From Kalaharituber pfeilii (taxonomy: Eukaryota; Ascomycota; Pezizomycetes; Pezizales; Pezizaceae): a stretch of 64,000 nucleotides of DNA. A program made the position numbers and the translations under genes. Positions 59,043-64,000 of this stretch are shown piece after piece; the stretch's first letter is position 1, and every line of letters starts with the position of its first letter. Location of the stretch: assembly GCA_015179045.1 (NCBI GenBank), contig WHUZ01000004.1, forward strand, positions 1,674,001 to 1,738,000, in the 5' to 3' direction. The notes under the pieces are model-generated. The model saw nothing but the letters and a program-made list of their open reading frames with translations. It was not told the origin of the DNA and made no database searches.

Positions 59043-60728
59043 GCCATTCGTAAGAGTGATTCAGTCACCCACTGGCCCCGGATGCTCAATGGAACGCTGG
59101 TTCGTGATCACACACTAGTACAATGCATTAACCCTCGATGGAATGTTGGTATGTCGGTGGCTTTTAGAATACCAGAAGATTCGAAATTGTAATTGTCTAT
59201 ATTATTTTATTTTTCTATTTATTCGCTCAAGTATTTATACTTGACATTTTCCATGCTATTGGTACTTTGAATAATGTATTCTACATATATCGTGTTCTGC
59301 TCCTTGCACTTCTCTATAATATACAACACCAAGCATATCTTATTTACCTAACCCAGTAACTATTTTTCAGTCTTGTTCCTAAACAATCTTCTACCATAGA
59401 GCTCTTCACACCTGAAATTCACCATCAATTTGAGCTCTATATCCAATCTCGTGACCATACAAATAGATATCGAATCGAACCTCAAAAGCTAAGAGAAATT
59501 CGAATCTCTATCCATGATCCAGAATGGTCTGTATCTTCTGCAGCAGAAAATAATGTCAAGAACCTTGTGGAGGTAAGCATACCTTTTAATTAAAAGATTT
59601 TTTATTAACGAGGATGGGGTTTTAATGCGTAAAGCAAATCCTCCTCAAAACGAGCATCATCGTGAAGTTATAACTGAAGATCGAACATTTGATATTGTAC
59701 AAGATGTTGATTACATCGTTGAAGCTGTTTTGCTGCTGTCGAGAGAGGGGTCTTTGATAAAGCTGTTGTTACTTATCGCCGGAGGAGGTCCTTGATGAAG
59801 CTGTATTTTCCTGTCGCCGAGAGGGGTCTTTAGTGAAGCTATTTTCTTCCAGACGGTAGATGTGTGGAGAGGCGAGTGAGTGAGTGTGAGAGTCTGAGAA
59901 AGTGGATCGTAGGTGGCAAATCTGAGTGCCCGGACCAGTCATGAACTAGCGTTCCATTGAGTAGTCCGGCGGCTCGAACGTTTTATTAACGAATAGCCCA
60001 ACACATATATATCCCCCGACCGCGGAAAAGCAGCTTCAACGATGCATCTTGTATAATACCAAACGTTCGATCCTCATTTCTGACTTCACAATAACGCTCA
60101 TTCTGAGGCGAGCTTGCTTTACACATTAAACCCCCATCCTCATCAATAAATTTTTTTTTTAAAAAAAAAGGGTATACCTACCTTCGCCAAATCCTTGCCA
60201 TTATTTTTCCGCTGCAGAAGATACACACCCATTTCAGAGCACAGATAAAGATTCGAATTTCTCTCACTTTTTCAAGGTTCGATTCGACACCTATTGGTAT
60301 GATCATGAGATTGGATATAGAGATTCAAATTGATGATGGATTTTTCAGGTTGTCAAGGGGCCCGTTGGTAGAGGTCTTGTCCAGGAACAAAGACTGAAAA
60401 ATAGATTACCAGTTTTAGGTACTGTAGGTAAGATATGCTTGGTGTTGTTGTGTACTGTAGAGAAGTGTCAAAGGAACAGAAACACGAGGTGGGTAGGTAG
60501 AATATATTCATGACAATGGAAAAAATGTCAGGTATAAATACTTGAGTTGATAAAAAAAAAAAAATAGTGCTAGACAATTTACAATTTTTCGAATCTTCTA
60601 GTATTCCAGCAGCCACCAACATATACTGTACCAACATTTCGTGTGTAAAATAAAAAGGGTCAATGCGTTAAACTAGTGTGTGGATCACGAACCAGCATTC
60701 CATTGACTGGATCACTGTTACGAATGGC
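59043..60728. repeat. 1.7-kb inverted repeat (arms about 700 bp)
   Basis: The left arm 59043-59746 aligns with the complement of the right arm 60013-60728 along its whole length with mismatches and short indels. Outer ends: GCCATTCGTAAGAGTGAT against GGCCATTCGTAACAGTGAT. Inner ends: CATCGTTGAAGCTG in both. The 266-bp spacer includes a further partial copy of the outer end (CATGAACTAGCGTTCCATTGAGT near 59940-59962). Each arm contains a TTTTCAG...GGTA(A/G)G-bounded segment of about 200 bp. It could be a foldback element or two head-to-head copies of one element. No known protein. Confidence 0.75.
59730..59845 (+). repeat. Tandem repeat, about 50-bp unit
   Basis: Three imperfect units with GAGAGGGGTCTTTGAT(A/G)AAGCTGT, in the spacer side of the left arm. 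Confidence 0.5.
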
Positions 60729-60779
60729 CCGTGCATTTACTTGGCTATAAGTTAGTGTATATTTTTTTTACCAATCTGG

Positions 60780-61440
60780 AAATGGCTCCTCCGCCTCCAC
60801 CGCCTGCTATTCTGCCGTCGTCACACACCTCTGCATCTCAAGTACAATCACAACTGCAACCACAATCGCCATCCTCCTAATCCTCCTCGCCTCTCTCTCT
60901 CACCTTACTACCTCCCGCTCTACACATACCTCCTCTCCTTTCCTCTCCCTCCGTGGGCCCTCGCCCACAACCACCACCATGTCACCCCTTCTTCGCTCCT
61001 CCACACCGTCCCTCCCGCATTAACCCCCCAACACCTCCCACCTAAGAGCACCCCCACCCTGCGCTCGAATCCACACTCTACCTCCTCCTCCTCACGCACC
61101 CATCCACACTACCAAATGCACACAGGAGACAGGAGGGAAGAAGGTTGGCGGGGGAGTGTGGGGCAGCAGGGGTACTAGAGGAGTTGTTGTTCGGGGACGA
61201 GGAGGATGGGGAGAAGGGAGATTGAGAGCGTGGTGGAGATGTGCGTGAGGCCGTTTGGGCTGGAGGGATGCGGAGCGGACATAACAGGAGGCATATATGG
61301 GTTCCAGTCCGAAGGTGCAAGGGAATTTAAAAGAGAAAACGACGCTGGGAGGGCAGCAAGGGCGGGTTAGAGGAAGTTCTAGACGGAGCAAGGAGTGAAG
61401 CGCGGGAGCGTCGATGTGTTGAGGGGTAAATGGAAATTTG
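60780..61440. other. Low-complexity pyrimidine- then purine-rich tract, no gene supported
   Basis: 60780-61090 is C/T-rich and 61110-61440 is G/A-rich. A forward frame beginning MAPPPPPPAILP ends after about 30 codons. It might be an eroded LINE 5' part but nothing diagnostic is seen. Confidence 0.4.
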
Positions 61441-61714
61441 GTAAAACGTGCGATTCACGTTATATCAACTGAGAGTCTGCTTTGAGCTTCATAAGCTCGC
61501 AACATACAAAATCTCGTTTCAATATTTATGTATATATTTTCCCCGGGAGGGGATATAATAGGACCTAGGTATGTAGACATAACCCATATAACATCCAAAA
61601 ATAAGAAATATAAAACCCCTGGTATATCTTCACAATCCCTGGTTATCACCACACAGATGTCATTCTCATAAATTTGTCTCGCAGCCTCCCCACACCCACA
61701 CACCCGGTACCCCA

Positions 61715-63932
61715 CTACTCATACCCCAAGTACCTCCACCCCACCAATCCCTCCTCACCCTTCTTCAACCCCCTCACCTTCACCACAACCTCCTCCCCTG
61801 GCACCACATCCACCAAATTATCCCCCCACACCACGTCCGCACCTTTACCCCCCTTGATCCCAAACGCCAGTCCCTTGACCGGAACCTCCGCCTTGGCCCT
61901 GACCTCGCCTTTCTCCGCGTCCACGTCCACCACCAACCTCTTTGGTCGCGCGAGATGCACGTACTTGAGCGGCTCCGGCCAGCTGACTCTCCTTGTCAAC
62001 TGCTCTCCGGACTCGGACACAAGATAGACCGCATGCACAATCCTCCTCACCGCGTCGTGGGCGCCCGGGTCCAAGAGCGCCAAATTCTCGCTATTGACAC
62101 CCGGCAGCAGAATCTCCAGCAGCTCCGTCGTCCGGTTCGCCTCCACCGTGATTCCGTCCTTGAGCGTCCCCGAAAACACCTCCTTCCCGCTCGTAGCCTC
62201 GAACGCCCTCACAACCACCTTAGCCCCCTCCACCGGGCGCATCAGGAAGCTGCTCACCCAGATTTGCAGCTTAAAGGTCCGATTGATGTGCACGCGCGTG
62301 TACTTGTTGCGCGGCGTCTCAATCTCAACCCGCTTGACGCCGAGCGACAGCGGGGCGAGCTCGCGCGCAATGGTGTAGTACGCCATCTTGGGCCGGAGGT
62401 AGTAATCGACGATTGCCCATGACGTGACAGGCCAGCAGTCGTTCATTTGCCATACCAGCGCGCCGGCGCAGTACTCCCTCCCGGGGCCCTTCCACTCGCG
62501 CCGCCACAGCCTGTACGCGGACGACAAACACTCGCTCTGCATCAGCTGCGTCGAGTAGATGTACTGTTCCAGCGGCTGCGGCCCGTATCTCATGTTCTCG
62601 ACCATATACAATGCAATTCTCCGTTCGTGCCCGTCCGCTTTGTTGTGGAAATCCACCGTCGACGACTGCGCGTATCTATCCGGGTCCGCAGCGCCCCGCG
62701 GCAGGTACCCCTCCAGCGTCCGCAGGTCCGGGAACGCCTCCATCCCAAACTCACTCACGAAGCGGCCGGCGAGCTTGTCAAAATTTTGGTACTTTTCTTG
62801 GGTGCCGTGCCACACGTTCCATTGATGGATATCGCCGACCGTCGGGTCCCGGGTGTCTTTGCCGCCGTATGGTGACCCAAAGTGATAGTATGTGTTTGGC
62901 ACAAGCTCTTTCGTGACGTCTACGAGGATCTTCTCGTAAATGTAGCGCGCGGGAAAGGATGTTTTGAGCCAGGACTCGGGATCGTTGTTGGACGGGTCGT
63001 ATTCGAGGTTCTCAGACTCCATGTATTGATAGTCTTCGTTGTTTCCTGCAAAGATGACGATGGAGGGGTGGTGGCGGAGGCGCTTGACGTTGGCGGTGGC
63101 CTCCCGCTTGATGGATTCGAGGAGGGAGGGGAAGGCGGGGTAGTTTCCGCAGCCAAAGAGAAAGTCTTGCCAGACAAGGAGACCGAGCTCGTCGCAGGTG
63201 TTGTAGAAGACTTCTTCTTCATAGATACCTCCACCCCAGACGCTATGAACAATGTTAACTGATGAAGACAGCATAGAGAGTTTCTTTTGGAGGAGGCAGA
63301 TTCAAAATGAGGGTAAATGCAACTTACCGGACCATGGTCTGGTTCCCGGCAACCATCAGCTTCAGCCAGTTCCTATATCTCTCCTCCTCGATCCTCGGGA
63401 TAAAGTTATCCGCCGGGATCCAATTGCCCCCACCACAGAAGATGGGCATATTGTTAATCTCAAAGAAGAATGTCGTACCAGGCTGGTCCTTGAGCGGCCG
63501 CTGCACCACCCGCGCTCTCCGCACGCCAAACCGCTTGCTTGCCTTGTCCAGCACAACGGGATTGCCGCTCTCCCCACCCTCAACCAAGGTTGCCGTGATC
63601 GTGTACAATGGCTGTTCTCCGTATCCATGCGGGTACCACAGCTTCAGGCCCTCCTGCGTGAACGTGTAGCTTGCCACTCCGGCCTCGTTGGCGGTGGCAT
63701 ATGCTTCCGCAAATACCTTGGCACCGTCATCTCCGGCAAGAGACAGCTCGAACCTGACTTGAGCGTTCGGGGATGGGTGGTCGATTTCTGCGTGTGCAGC
63801 GATGGTGGCAGTGGTAAGCGACTCGGGAACCTCGGTGTGGAAGTAGAGGTCGGAGATGCGGGAGACGTAGGTCTCCAGGCTAATTGGTCGCCATGGGCCG
63901 CAAGTCAAGAGCGTTGGGCCCCAGTCCCATCC
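61715..63932 (-). CDS. Beta-mannosidase, glycoside hydrolase family 2 (3' part; start outside the window)
   Basis: Hydrolyses terminal beta-D-mannose residues of manno-oligosaccharides; in fungi this is usually the intracellular MndB type. Two exons are in the window: 63932-63328 and 63242-61715 (710 residues to the stop). The intron between them has GTAAGT and ends TTCATAG, joining MVR to VWGGGIYEEE exactly as in the family. A further upstream intron ends at 63933 (GCGTAG) and its donor lies beyond the window. The acid/base glutamate is in FAGNNED (about 63030-63050) and the nucleophile in SEFGMEAFP (about 62730-62756). GWDWGP at the start of the visible part is also a family motif. About 140 N-terminal residues would be missing relative to a typical protein of about 850. 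No signal peptide can be judged. The gene is GC-rich and intact, unlike its repeat-filled neighbourhood, and marks the edge of the NLR/TE cluster. Confidence 0.92.
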
Positions 63933-64000
63933 CTACGCCAGTTCACAGGCCAATTAACAAATCAATTCCAATAAAAATAAAATATAAGAAATCAAATGTA

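Noticed and set aside
61955..62875. Forward frames opposite the beta-mannosidase
   Set aside because: GC-rich coding sequence leaves the complementary strand open; the reverse strand has the family motifs.

Overview
The window looks like nuclear DNA of a filamentous ascomycete (Pezizomycotina). The support is short spliceosomal introns of about 55-85 bp with GTAAGT-type donors and CTAAC-like branch sites, NACHT/ankyrin and HeLo/NB-ARC/TPR genes of the fungal NLR (STAND) class, Tad-like LINE remnants, and a fungal-type GH2 beta-mannosidase. Repeat density and the NLR-ankyrin expansion would fit a TE-rich Pezizomycete, but the species cannot be fixed from sequence alone.

Layout. 1-2223 is a broken LINE with RT and RNase H. 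2224-4790 is repeat-derived and gene-poor. 4793-7089 is a 5'-truncated NLR (P0) that keeps its ankyrin array. About 7.1-26.5 kb and 34.5-50.6 kb are two tandem copies of one large segmental duplication. Each copy carries an apparently intact NACHT-ankyrin NLR gene (A 11788-17067; B 36898-42156), a dead LINE RNase H remnant, a possible LTR remnant and a decayed 5' half of a further NLR (N1, N2). Between the copies lie a reverse-strand HeLo/NB-ARC/TPR pseudogene (27890-30740) and a rearranged NLR (P1) in which the upstream leader is joined directly to an ankyrin-only open frame (33007-34467). After copy 2 comes a third full-length but multiply disrupted NLR (C, 52229-56906), a reverse-strand LINE remnant, a 1.7-kb inverted repeat (59043-60728), and the 3' part of a conserved beta-mannosidase gene running off the right edge.

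How it works together. All seven NACHT-ankyrin loci (P0, A, N1, P1, B, N2, C) are on the + strand and related by duplication, so the window is an NLR birth-and-death cluster. A and B share almost identical N-terminal and NACHT exons but differ strongly in the pre-ankyrin linker and in arrays of near-identical 36-residue ankyrin repeats, with variation confined to a few positions per repeat. That pattern is expected of recognition modules in fungal non-self or immune receptors.

Mobile DNA is the second theme. There is a very short poly(A)-tailed retroposon-like family, five insertions with target-site duplications in four integration events. There is a three-level nest of TA-flanked inverted-repeat elements, a 340-400 bp TA-flanked MITE family, and a 105-bp MITE with a 9-bp target duplication. 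Several of these are verified by an empty site in the other duplicate.
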